From assembly GCA_963823675.1 (NCBI GenBank), contig CAWGMT010000025.1, positions 124,001 to 188,000 on the forward strand: a stretch of 64,000 bases of DNA, in the 5' to 3' direction. This stretch comes from CAWGMT01 sp963823675. Its GTDB lineage: Bacteria > Planctomycetota > Planctomycetia > Isosphaerales > Isosphaeraceae. This document shows positions 47,591 to 56,600 of the stretch, in pieces. Numbering within the stretch: position 1 is the first letter of the stretch; each line of letters starts with the position of its first letter. The notes under the pieces were generated by a model that made no database searches, was not told the origin of the DNA, and saw only the letters and a list, made by a program, of their open reading frames with translations. Position numbers and translations under genes: made by a program.

Positions 47591-48886
47591 TCCTGGCGCT
47601 CGCCAGTTGGTGCGCCAGCCCCGCCATCAAGCGGCCAGCCCAGTCAACTCCGGCAACGCTCGCTCCGGGAGCGCTCGGTCCCGACGCCAGGCGTCAATTT
47701 CACCGTTGCGCCGCTCGGCTTCAAAGGCGGCTAACGCCAGCACCCCCGGTGGCGACCAACTCATCCCCTGATGCGTGCATCGCCCCGACATTGCCCAGTC
47801 GTTGTACTTCTCCACCCGTGTGCTCGCGATCCATAATCCCGCCCGTTGCCGCTGTTGATAGTCGCAGCCCGTCGACGGTTGGGCCTTGGTCTTAACCTCG
47901 TCGGGCTCGACCGTCACAAATCCCTCATCTACCGCACGGGGCTCGTCTTGTGCCACCGGGCAAGCCGGCTCACATCCGGGAAAGCCCGTGGCTATCCACT
48001 CGGCCTGGGTCTGCTCCCACTCGGCCTGGGCTTTCTCCGAGTCGTCAAATGGCAGGTCGTCATCGACCAACACTGTCATGGCATCGGGGCCCGCCACGGC
48101 GGGGCCGAGCAACGCCAACTGGGCCTCAGTCGCCTCCTCGAGGACCGCGCGGGCGCGCTGGCGCTGTGCAACGATTAGTTGTTCCCCCTCCTGATGCACG
48201 ATGTCGATGATCGTGCTCCGCCCCAGCAGATTCTCGTCCCCTGCGTACTGGCAGATGTCGGCGCGCGTCTTGCCTGCGGATTGATCGCTCATCTGATCAC
48301 AGACCGCGTCGCGGAGGTTCTGGGCGATGTGGAGTTGGTGGGACGTGTTCCAGGCGGTCGCCGAGGGAACCTCCATCGTGTCATCATAATTGTGGCGGAT
48401 TCGCGATCGCCGCACGGTAACCTCGCCAAAGATCGTCTTGAAGGTGAAGGGCCGTGTCCCACGGCGCTGGATGCCGGCGCCGCCTTTGCCTTGACGACGC
48501 TGCAGAACCAGTTGTTGGTCGGCTTTTTCCATGAGGGCTTGGAAGAGTCGACGCTGGGCTTCGAGCCCTGTCTGATGAACGATTGTCTCGATCTGTTCGG
48601 GGAGATGCTCGTCTTGGTTGGGCATGGGCAGAGCCATCTTTAGCTCGAGCTCAAGTGAGAGGGTCTGGTCTTCGCAGTTGACGGGGCCGAGGGTGATGGT
48701 AGTCTGAAAGCCGTCGGTCGCACGCATGGTGTGTCTCCATACTGATCCTATGGGGGTCCATCCTGCGTGCTTTTTTATCGACTGGGCAGCGAGCGTCGCT
48801 ACCCCAGAGCGGAATCCAGCGGAAAACACCCCGCCCTATCTTGCGCATCCGACCTGTCATCGCGCACCAACTGGCGAGCGCCAGGA
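47591..48886. mobile_element. Insertion sequence with 25-bp perfect terminal inverted repeats (ISKra4-like, defective)
   Basis: The left end at 47591-47615 (tcctggcgctcgccagttgg and on) and right end at 48862-48886 are exact reverse complements. The 1,296-base element holds one gene that ends 12 bases from the left end. The right flank is directly the middle of an IS66 transposase gene; the left flank is unrelated sequence. I see no clear target duplication. The internal gene seems to lack its catalytic core, so the element probably needs a transposase in trans. Confidence 0.7.
47627..48727 (-). CDS. ISKra4-like (UPF0236-related) transposase, probably internally deleted
   Basis: 366 residues from the ATG at 48727. 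The N-terminal half is family-like (FTFKTIFGEVTVRRSRIRHN, MEVPSATAWNTSHQLHIAQN, GRSTIIDIVHQEGEQLIVAQ). It then reaches EGFVTVEPDEVKTKAQPSTG, near the first catalytic Asp, and jumps directly to a C-terminal type sequence (YQQRQRAGLWIASTRVEKYN, HQGMSWSPPGVLALAAFEA). Full-length relatives are usually well over 400 residues with a DDE core between these parts. The junction is near 47,870. I infer an in-frame deletion of the catalytic domain. Confidence 0.6.
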   Translation of the reverse strand: MRATDGFQTTITLGPVNCEDQTLSLELELKMALPMPNQDEHLPEQIETIVHQTGLEAQRRLFQALMEKADQQLVLQRRQGKGGAGIQRRGTRPFTFKTIFGEVTVRRSRIRHNYDDTMEVPSATAWNTSHQLHIAQNLRDAVCDQMSDQSAGKTRADICQYAGDENLLGRSTIIDIVHQEGEQLIVAQRQRARAVLEEATEAQLALLGPAVAGPDAMTVLVDDDLPFDDSEKAQAEWEQTQAEWIATGFPGCEPACPVAQDEPRAVDEGFVTVEPDEVKTKAQPSTGCDYQQRQRAGLWIASTRVEKYNDWAMSGRCTHQGMSWSPPGVLALAAFEAERRNGEIDAWRRDRALPERALPELTGLAA

Positions 48887-49397
48887 GAAATTGATCGATC
48901 GAGGAGGACCCGCTGAAGCAATTGGCCGGGTCGGTCTGGAGGTCGTGGAATGCCTGTTCGCCGACTGGTGGGCGTTCCGCCGCGGCGAACTGGACCGACC
49001 GGGCCTGCAAGCCCGGCTGGACCCGATTGCGCGCGAACTCCAAGGCGTTTTGGAGCAGGGTTGCTCCTGCGCGGATTCCAAGGCGGCGACCTTTTGCGCC
49101 AACCTCTTGGCGCTGTACCCGGCGTTGTGGTTGTTCGCGGCGATCGAGGGGGTCGAGCCCACGAACAATCATGCCGAACGCATCCTACGCTTGGGCGTGC
49201 TGTGGCGGAAGAACGCTTTCGGTTGCCACAGCCCGGCGGGGTGCCGGTTCGTGGAGCGGATGCTGACCGTGGTCCAAACCCTGCGGTTGCAGAAACGTCC
49301 GGTGCTGGATTACCTGCATCGCGCAATCGTGGCTCACCGGGCCGGCCTTCCGGCCCAACTCCCTGGCCTCTATCGCGGCGTCTCCGCCAAGCAGTAA
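48887..49397 (+). pseudogene. IS66 family transposase, 5' truncated
   Basis: The frame from about 48887 encodes the C-terminal third of IS66 TnpC: LIDRGGPAEAIGRVGLEVVE, DSKAATFCANLLALYPALWL, and the family signature GVEPTNNHAERILRLGVLWR and FVERMLTVVQTLRLQKR. The N-terminal two thirds, including the first catalytic residues, are missing, cut exactly at the end of the ISKra4-like element. The open frame extends upstream to 48726, but that part is antisense to the other transposase. Confidence 0.8.
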
Positions 49398-49504
49398 TCG
49401 CCACAGTCGCTCGAATCAATCCCACCGATCACATCGCGCCGCAACCGCTCCACTGGTAACCACTGGCTTCCCAAAGTGGTACCCTTTCTGGTTGTAAACG
49501 ACAT

Positions 49505-49699
49505 TCCTCAGCGGCTGATTCCCTGCGCACCACGGACATAGCGGACCTCTGGCGACGTTGCTCTGCGCGGAATCCGAGAATTCTGAGCACATTCGGCGAT
49601 CAGGACCGATTCGCTCGTTTCGTGATCCGCTTGCAACCGACCCAAGAGGTCCGTAGCCCTCGGGCGTTGCCGCCCAGCCAGCAATCTGCCTGTCCTAGC
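49505..49699. repeat. MITE-like repeat, copy C (right half only)
   Basis: About 195 bases nearly identical to the right half of copies A and B (from cctcagcggctgattcc to ctgcctgtcctagc). The left half with its terminal repeat is absent. Confidence 0.8.
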
Positions 49700-50321
49700 C
49701 AGTCGTCAGAGCGCTTCCGACCGACCTGGCACAGCCTGCGGGCCTCACCGGCCGCTGCGATCATGCTATTTGCCTGTCCCATTCCTTGCTCAAAACTGGC
49801 CGAATCCGCATCGATTATCTTGACCACTCACAGAAGCCGGCCTCCACGGCAACTTTTTTCCCAAACTCTCGCAGGAAAGTTGCCCCGGCGTCGATCTGTT
49901 CTATCACCAGCGGCCCTTGATCCATGGTAACACCCCGTTCACTTTGTAGAATCTGCACAGTGTGAATAGCTTGAGCAATATAGTCAATAAATGGAGCCCA
50001 CCCTATGGCAACAGGTTCAAAGCGAGTTCACGGGAGCAACGACACAATCCAATTCAATCTGCCGGCGGGGCCGTAGACCATCGCGCCTAGATCGGCGCCT
50101 TCGAGGCTGCAGCGACGCGATGAATTGCCCCGATGAAGACGGGATCGAAACGATTCCAACCAGCGACCATCCTGTTGTGCGTCCTCCTTGCCGGGAACGG
50201 GCCTGTTGACGAAACCGATCCTCGCAAAGAGACGCCATTTTGGGCTATCTCGTTCTCAATTAAGCGGCTTACGGTAATCGACGTGCGATTCGATGATGAG
50301 CCCGTGCCGCGGAGTTTTGCT
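49700..50321. other. Intergenic region before the methyltransferase
   Basis: No recognisable gene. The open frame that runs into the methyltransferase from 50133 has no family-like residues before MARWVEKS. It probably contains the methyltransferase promoter. Confidence 0.4.
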
Positions 50322-50990
50322 ATGGCTCGGTGGGTCGAAAAAAGCCCTGAATTTGTAGCCGCGCGCTACAATCGTTGTGCGCCGCTATACGGCCTCCTGG
50401 ACTGGCTCCAAGCCATTCCCCTCGTCGGCCTGCGGCGCAAAGCGGTTGCCGCCCTGCGCCTGAAGGGCGGTGATGCGGTGCTGGAGATAGGCTGCGGCGA
50501 CGGGCGATGCTTCTACCTCCTCCAAAGGGCGGTCGGCTCCGCTGGCCGAATCATCGGGATCGACTTGTCGGCCAAGATGCTCGCCCGGGCCGATCGCCGG
50601 GTGCGTCGCCGCGGCTGGTCGAACCTGGAACTCCACTGCGTCGATGCCGCCGAGTTTACACCGCCCCATCCGATCCAGGGGGCGCTCTTAACACTCTCCT
50701 ATTGTACCATGCGTGACCGTTCGGCCATTCTCCGGCGGGTCTGGGACCTCGTCGAACCCGGGGGCCGGCTGGTCATCGCGGATATGATGATGAGCCCGGG
50801 AGCGCGTTATCTCTTTGGCTGGCTTGGCGTGCTGGTGAGCAACTTGACCCTTCTGGGAAAGCACGACATCGAGCCGCGCTCGGACCTCGCCAGCATTGCC
50901 GGACAGGTCGAGTACCAGTGTATTCGGCCGTTTCCCTTTCTGGTACAGTTCGAGATCTGCGCAGCGGCGAAGAGCAATCCCAACGGCTGA
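50322..50990 (+). CDS. Class I SAM-dependent methyltransferase
   Basis: 222 residues from the ATG at 50322, with GGAG eight bases upstream. The SAM-binding motif I is VLEIGCGDGRCFYLL and motif II is GRIIGIDLSAKMLARADRR. LHCVDAAEF carries the acidic loop, and LVEPGGRLVIADMMMSPGAR matches UbiE/COQ5-like enzymes. A hydrophobic segment near the end (YLFGWLGVLVSNLTLLG) suggests a lipid or quinone-like substrate, but this is only a hint. It is flanked by MITE copies on both sides and reads towards the DGR, which is on the opposite strand. Confidence 0.88.
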   Translation: MARWVEKSPEFVAARYNRCAPLYGLLDWLQAIPLVGLRRKAVAALRLKGGDAVLEIGCGDGRCFYLLQRAVGSAGRIIGIDLSAKMLARADRRVRRRGWSNLELHCVDAAEFTPPHPIQGALLTLSYCTMRDRSAILRRVWDLVEPGGRLVIADMMMSPGARYLFGWLGVLVSNLTLLGKHDIEPRSDLASIAGQVEYQCIRPFPFLVQFEICAAAKSNPNG

Positions 50991-51077
50991 TTCCGGGGAC
51001 ACCATACCCAATCTCGTGTCACCGATTCCAAAGTAGGACGAAGGCTAGGACAGGCAGTGCGGACGAAGGCTAGGAAA

Positions 51078-51478
51078 GCTAGGACAGGCAGTGCAATATT
51101 GAGCTCGGTCATCCGACTCGGTAAACTGCGTGGATCAGTGAATTTGAGGGACGCTTCAAGAGCGTCGCCATCCTCGATGACTCAGAGCAGTCGCCCAGCG
51201 TCTGGGCCTGCGCCGCGTGCCGAACCTGGGCGGATGCCCAGCAACGTAAGCGGCACGAAGTCCCGTCCGGACCCCGATTCGGGCCCTCAGCGGCTGATTC
51301 CCCGCGCGCCACGGACAAAGCGAACCTCTGGCGACGTTGCTCTGCGCGGAATCCGAGAATTCCGAGCACATTCGGCGATCGCGACTGATTCGCTCGTTTC
51401 GTGAGCCGTTTGCGACCGACCCAAGAGGTTGGTAACCCTCCGGCGTTGCCCTCCAGCAAGCAATCTGCCTGTCCTAGC
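51078..51478. mobile_element. MITE-like repeat, copy A (full length)
   Basis: 401 bases bounded by gctaggacaggcag (51078-51091) and its reverse complement ctgcctgtcctagc (51465-51478). Copy B at 59283-59685 is nearly identical throughout. Just left of copy A the terminal motif is repeated once more (51045-51058), as if another copy had been excised or had started there. It encodes no clear protein. Confidence 0.8.
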
Positions 51479-51903
51479 CAGTCATCTCGCCTTTATGGCG
51501 GACCGGAGCGTAGAGGCGAACGCACGACACAGGCGTGTTTACCGGCCGCACGCACGACGCATTCGCGGTGGGCTCCGTCTCGCAGTAACTGGAGATGTTC
51601 CAATCGCTTGGTTCCGAAACCCCGCTGTGCGGAGCAGTCTGGCCATTCTGAAGGAATATCGGATTCAACGTGTGGGTTTGCCCAGGTAACGCGCATCGAC
51701 CCGACGGGTTGCGCGTTTCTCAGTCTCGCCCATACAGGAACCAGAAAAGGCCGCGTGGAGCGTTCGACACGGTCATCCAACCTTCTACCAGCACCACGCG
51801 GTCTCAGGGTTTGATTTCGCTGGCCAGCTACGAACTTGACCAGGCCGGAAGATGATCTGTTCCGTCTGGAGTCTCAGGGCCGTCGCTTCCTTTCCAGCGG
51901 AAT
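51479..51903. other. Region downstream of the DGR template repeat
   Basis: Holds short open frames without recognisable family. The template-RNA 3' flank presumably lies in 51,785-51,903 on the minus strand; the frame carrying the template stays open there to 51785. Confidence 0.4.
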
Positions 51904-52028
51904 TCAGGGCCAGGCGGAAGCCGTTGTCGTTCGTGCGGTTCGTCGGTTCGTTCGTGTTGCGGTTCGCCGTCCGGCAATTCGCCGCGACGTTGTTCCAACT
52001 GCCGCCACGGTTCACCCGGTTCGAGCCT
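51904..52028 (-). repeat. DGR template repeat (TR)
   Basis: 125 bases, beginning immediately after the RT stop codon. It aligns without gaps to 53711-53835. On the coding sense it contains about 32 adenines, mostly as AAC (Asn) and ACG codons (SWNNVAANCRTANRNTNEPT). Twenty of these adenines differ in the variable repeat, and no other base does. AAC codons cannot become stops by adenine mutation, which is the usual TR design. The 3'-most 21 bases (ggcttccgcctggccctga on the sense strand) are adenine-poor and identical in both repeats, as expected for the initiation site. Confidence 0.97.
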
Positions 52029-53039
52029 TTAGGGATCATCCACCATCCGCTCTTGTAACACGGCGCGGCGGAATTTCCAGCTCTTTGCTCCCGCCGACAT
52101 CGAAAATGCCGTCAACGACGTCAGCCGCTGTTGCAGGTTCGACTCGCTCAGCAATCCCAGTCGCTCCGCCTGCTCCAGGACCCGCACGCGCCGCCGCCAG
52201 CGGCGCTTGCTTCTCCGATTCAGTTCCACATGGGTCGGCCAGATCCGACATCCCAGAAAGGGAATGCCCATGCCCGTCCGCTGCGCTTCCGATGGTTTGA
52301 GGTCCAGGGCCAGGTGTGTCGCCGCGAATTCCTGGCAACGGCCGTGAACCTCGGCGAGGGCTTCACGGTCCTCTTGCCACAGCACCAGGTCGTCCATGTA
52401 ACGCACATATCCGCGAACTCGCAACGCCTCCTTCACGAAGCGATCCAGCCAGCCCAAATAGAAGTTCGCGAAGTGCTGGGATGTCAGGCTGCCGATCGGC
52501 AGGCCGATTCCCGGATCACCGCGGTACGCCACGATGATCCGATTGAGCAGATCCAGGAGCCGTCGATCCTTGAATCGGCGCTCCAGATAACCCATCAGCT
52601 TGGCATGAGGCACGCTGTCGAAGTATTTTCGCACGTCCAGTTTCAGGAACCATTTCGCGCCGCGCGTGAAATGCTGAGCACGCTCGATCGCTGCTTCCCG
52701 CCCTTTCCCGGTCCGGCAGGCGAACGTGTCATCAATCAGCCAGCGATCCATCACCGGTTCGCAGACGTTCATGATTGCATGGTGCAGCACGCGCTCGTCG
52801 AAACATGGGGCCGTGATCACACGCTCCTTGGGATCGCGAATCAAGAACTGCTGGAATCGTCCGATCTGGAACGTGCCATCGCTAATGGCATCAGACATGG
52901 CAGCGATATGCCGTTCAAGGCCCTGTGCAAACTGCCGGACGATCGCCTGCCCACGTCGTCCACGGGCGGCCTTATGGAACGCGACCCGAAGATTGTCCCG
53001 ATCGGCAATCTGATCAAACAGGTTTGCCGCTCGACGCAT
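52029..53039 (-). CDS. DGR reverse transcriptase
   Basis: 336 residues with a complete RT palm: LKLDVRKYFDSVPHAKLMGY (first catalytic Asp, about 132-151), the DGR-type motif IGLPIGSLTSQHFANFYL (about 178-195; retron and group II RTs differ here), and the catalytic YMDD at 214-217 in YVRYMDDLVLW. It is short and lacks a maturase, endonuclease or integrase domain, as is normal for DGR RTs. It copies the template RNA with adenine-specific errors, and the cDNA replaces the variable repeat. The ATG at 53039 overlaps the HRDC gene end by 26 bases, so the two are translationally linked. The TR follows at once. Confidence 0.96.
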   Translation of the reverse strand: MRRAANLFDQIADRDNLRVAFHKAARGRRGQAIVRQFAQGLERHIAAMSDAISDGTFQIGRFQQFLIRDPKERVITAPCFDERVLHHAIMNVCEPVMDRWLIDDTFACRTGKGREAAIERAQHFTRGAKWFLKLDVRKYFDSVPHAKLMGYLERRFKDRRLLDLLNRIIVAYRGDPGIGLPIGSLTSQHFANFYLGWLDRFVKEALRVRGYVRYMDDLVLWQEDREALAEVHGRCQEFAATHLALDLKPSEAQRTGMGIPFLGCRIWPTHVELNRRSKRRWRRRVRVLEQAERLGLLSESNLQQRLTSLTAFSMSAGAKSWKFRRAVLQERMVDDP

Positions 53040-53502
53040 CTTGTTGAGCCTCCAAGGTCAGCAGCAACGGCAGTAACCGCTCCGCGTATTTGTCGATCTT
53101 GTTCTCGCCAATCCCCTCAATTTGCGACAGGTCGCTCCTGGATTGGCAGCGCCGCTGGACCATTTGCGCCAGTTGCTCGTTGGTGAACAGGGCATAGACC
53201 GGTACGGCTTCGGTTTGGGCCAACTCCTTACGCAGTTGTCGCAGTCGCGAAAAGACGGCAAAGTCCTCGGGAGTCAGAATCGTCTTGTAGTCGACGCGGC
53301 TGCGCGACAAGTTCGGGTTGAAAGCGGCCTCTCCCGGCGAGTGGCTGAGGTAGTCGACGCAAATGGCCCAGAACGAGTTGACACCCTGGTCGATCAAATG
53401 GCGTTCGATGGACACGACCTTGTGCCCTGACAGAAACCTGTTGAGTTCCTGCTCGCACGCACTCGAATCGCGGACCGGAACCGCGAAGAAACGCAATCCC
53501 AT
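53014..53502 (-). CDS. HRDC-domain DGR accessory protein
   Basis: 162 residues from the ATG at 53502 (MGLRFFAVPVRDSSACEQEL); the open frame upstream of it covers the target gene's 3' flank and is not protein-like. The N-terminal ~90 residues (FLSGHKVVSIERHLIDQGVN, WAICVDYLSHSPGEAAF) match proteins encoded beside DGR reverse transcriptases. The C-terminal ~65 residues are an HRDC domain (FSRLRQLRKELAQTEAVPVY, LSQIEGIGENKIDKYAERLL), a nucleic-acid-binding helical domain known from RecQ and RNase D. HRDC proteins are a known alternative accessory to Avd in DGRs and probably help the RT bind its template or target. Confidence 0.9.
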   Translation of the reverse strand: MGLRFFAVPVRDSSACEQELNRFLSGHKVVSIERHLIDQGVNSFWAICVDYLSHSPGEAAFNPNLSRSRVDYKTILTPEDFAVFSRLRQLRKELAQTEAVPVYALFTNEQLAQMVQRRCQSRSDLSQIEGIGENKIDKYAERLLPLLLTLEAQQDASSGKPV

Positions 53503-53542
53503 GCGTGTTGGATCCTCAAGGGGCTTTCCAAAAACCGCGCGA

Positions 53543-53561
53543 GCAGGGGGACACCCCCTGC
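53543..53561 (-). terminator. 8-bp GC hairpin between the target gene and HRDC gene
   Basis: Perfect stem gcaggggg / ccccctgc with a three-base loop, followed on the minus strand, after cgcgcgg, by TTTTT. It is either a transcription terminator after the target gene or the DNA hairpin that many DGRs have downstream of the variable repeat. It lies about 150 bases after the VR end, further than in the best-studied DGRs. Confidence 0.5.
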
Positions 53562-53669
53562 ACCCCCGTTTTCTGCTCATCGCAACCAGACCGCTGCGCC
53601 ATCCGGCTACGGCACCTCCGGTCGCTGCTCCGCAGTCGCTCCCTCCGAGCCTCCGCCCGATGGCTCCGC

Positions 53670-56600
53670 TCACTTCACTGGTACCACCTCCGGCCCTCCT
53701 CCAGACGGACTCAGGGCCAGGCGGAAGCCGTCGACGATCGAGCGGATCGACGGAACGCCCGTGCCGCGGATCGCCGACCGGCAACCCGCCGCGACGATGT
53801 ACCAACTGCCGCCACGGATCACCCGGTACGAGCCTGTTTCCGCGCCAGCAGGATCCGTCGCCCGCCCGGAACCAAAACCACTATACCAGTCGTGGGTCCA
53901 CTCCAAAAGATTCCCGTGCATGTCAAACAAGCCGCGGACACTCGGCCGCAACTGCCGCGGCGCATGGACGTGTCTGCCGCTGTTCTCCAGGAACCAGCCG
54001 AATTGGCCCAGCAGGCTCACATCGCTCCCGTAACCGTAGGCCGTCCGTGCGCCAGTGCGACAGGCCACCTCCCATTCCGCTTCCGTCGGCAAGCGAAAGC
54101 CTGGCCGGTCGGACCGTAGCGGCCAATTCAACGGCGCGCCCTCGGCAGCGGGAGTTGGATCCGGCGGACACGCTGGCCGCCCCAACAATCCCCCCTTCGT
54201 CACGACCTTCGGGTCGGCGTACGGTTGCTCCTCCTCCGACATCCCCACCTGCGCCGTAAGCCAGCGGCAGAATCGCACCGAATCATACCAGTGTGCGGCA
54301 AAGCCTGAATTCGCAGGTTCCGCATCGCGTTGCTGCATGAAGTCCCTGTACATCGGCGAGAAAGCAATCAGCTCCTCGAAAGTGATCTGCCGATCCAGGA
54401 GCGCGAAGGGACGCGTCAGCTTCACCGGGTGCCGAACCTCGTTCTTCTCCCGATCCGGTTCGTCGTTGACTGAGCCGATGGTGTACTCGCCCGCCGGAAA
54501 CACGATGAAGGTGTAATAGAACGTTCTCGTCGACCGCGGCTCGGCGGACGGATGAACCGTGATGGCCAGCGTGAACCACTGGCGAGGAGGGCAGTAAGGT
54601 ACCGGGGTTTGATCCACCGCACGTGCGACGCTCATCTGACCCCACTGACGCAAGAGCCAGCCAGCCGCGCCATGCACCCCCGAATCGGGATCATGGCGAT
54701 ACCAGTCGGCTAGCCGCGCGAGAAGTGATTGCCGACGCGATTCCGGGATGTAATCCAGTGGAAACTCCGCCAGCGCCAGCAGCAAGGCGTAGCGAGCGTG
54801 CGGTGGACGACGCACTTTCGGGGAGCCGCTGACCAGTTCCAGGCAATCCAGCAGCGCCTCCACACCGACTTCGCGGGGACGGCAGCGGAAGATGAATTGC
54901 GTGAGTGCTTCGGGATCATCGGACATTTCGAAGACTGACAGGACCTTCTCACGCTGGCCCAGCCGCAGCAGAGTCACCGCGGCGTTGGCGCGACGTTGAC
55001 CAAAGCGCACGCGATCCACCGACCCCAATGCGTCAGGTGGCGGCGCGGCGGCGATCTCGGCCAGGCGCTGGATCGTGGCGGGTGACGGGCTCGCCGCAAC
55101 GATGGGGTAGAGTACGGCGAACTGCTCGGGAGTCGCCAACGTCAGCAACTCCGATAGCTTTGAGAGATCGCTGCCCGAATAATCAGCGAACGCGTTGGCG
55201 GCGCTGAGCCGCTGAGCATCGGTCGCCTGGGCATTCGCGAAGACCCGTTCCAGATGCGGCAGCAATAACGCGCGAATCGGAGAGAGAGCGTCGCGCAAAA
55301 GCGGCTGGAATTCGGGATTGGCCGAGACGAGTTGCTCGGCCACGTAGTTCAGGTCCTGTTCACTCCATAACATCGCTTCCGACCCGGGCACATAGTCGGC
55401 CAGAGCCAGTGCCGCGCGGAATCTGCGCTGGGATATCGCGTGATTGTCCCGCAACACCATGCGGAGTCTCTCCGTAAGCCGGGATGCAAAGGCACGCAAT
55501 TGCCGGCGGATGGGCAGGAGGTAGGCGACCTTGCCCATGAGCAATTCCTCCACCAGCGGTTCGACGAGCGACGGATCGCGAGTCACCAGCGCCAGCCGTG
55601 CGTGCAGTTGCGCGCGTTTGTCTTCCAGAGTCGTCGCTTCTCTCAAAACCAGCGGCGACAGGAAGGTCTGGGCCAGATCGGGCTCAGCGTCAAGTTCCCC
55701 GATGATCTCCGACAACTGGCTCGGTTCCGCGCTCACCAATCGCCCGACAAGCGCCTCGGTCCTGACCTGGCGAGCCCGCTGGTCATGGAAGCGGATCGAT
55801 GCCTCGATGTAAGCCTTGGTGTCTGGACTGAGCAGACGGGGGGCTTCCGCCAGAAGCCGGCTGCCTTCGTTGAGCGGCAGGCCGGCGGGCAGCAAGAGGC
55901 TGTCGTCTGGCCCCTGCTGTTCCCAGCGCTGCTGACTCTGCTCGACCCGGGCACGGAGCCGCAGGTGCTCTCGGTTTGCGTTGATCCACTCGGTAGCGCG
56001 AGGCCAGACGCGCAGGAGCGATTCGTGGGCGACGCTGATGATGCTGGCGCCGCCGGGACCGCTCGAAGTCGTGAATAGTCGAGCGGCTACCATCGCGTCG
56101 ATGAGTTCACACGGAACGGGATTCCCCGCGAAACGCGCGCGCGGCACGATGCGCCGAACAAAGGCCTCCCGGCCATCGCCGCTCAAGGTGACCAGCTCCG
56201 ACAGAACATCTTCCAGCGATGCTTGAGCCGCGGGGGAAAGCCCGCCAAAGGTCGCTTCGCAACGCTGCCGCAAGGCGCCCTCGACCCCACCTAGCCTGCG
56301 GTACTCGGCAAACGTCAACGTCCCGTCCGGGGACCGCTGCTCGCAGAGTTCCAGCAACAAGTGCTCGACCAGGGGCAGCAGTTCCCTGTGCTCGGTCGCC
56401 TCGCGCAAGATCACGTCGGAGAGCGCCTGCTCCCCTTCGCGCTCGAACCGCAGGCCGGCCAGGAGCGCAGGCCCGGTGATGACGCGAGACAGGGCGTCGG
56501 ACGTGGGAGGCAAGAGATCAAACACCCCGGCGCCCTCCTTCATGCGGATCAGGGCTGTCAGAGTCTGGCAGTGATGGTAGAAGTCGCTGCGAACCGTCGC

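Noticed and set aside
48726..48886. N-terminal part of the IS66-like open frame
   Set aside because: Antisense to the ISKra4-like element; the IS66 similarity begins only after the terminal repeat.
49505..51478. CRISPR-like or tandem array
   Set aside because: The repeats are about 400 bases, few, and widely spaced with no spacer pattern; no Cas gene is present.
51785..52039. Small FGE-like protein gene (RVNRGGSWNN and on)
   Set aside because: The sequence is the DGR template repeat. It looks like the end of an FGE protein because it is copied from or to the target, so it is not annotated as a gene.
52029..53039. Retron or group II intron reverse transcriptase
   Set aside because: No maturase/X domain, no retron-type msr-msd, and the adenine-specific TR/VR pair identifies a DGR.
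53122..54259. Plus-strand frames over the HRDC gene and the DGR target
   Set aside because: They overlap the VR on the opposite strand and have no recognisable domain.
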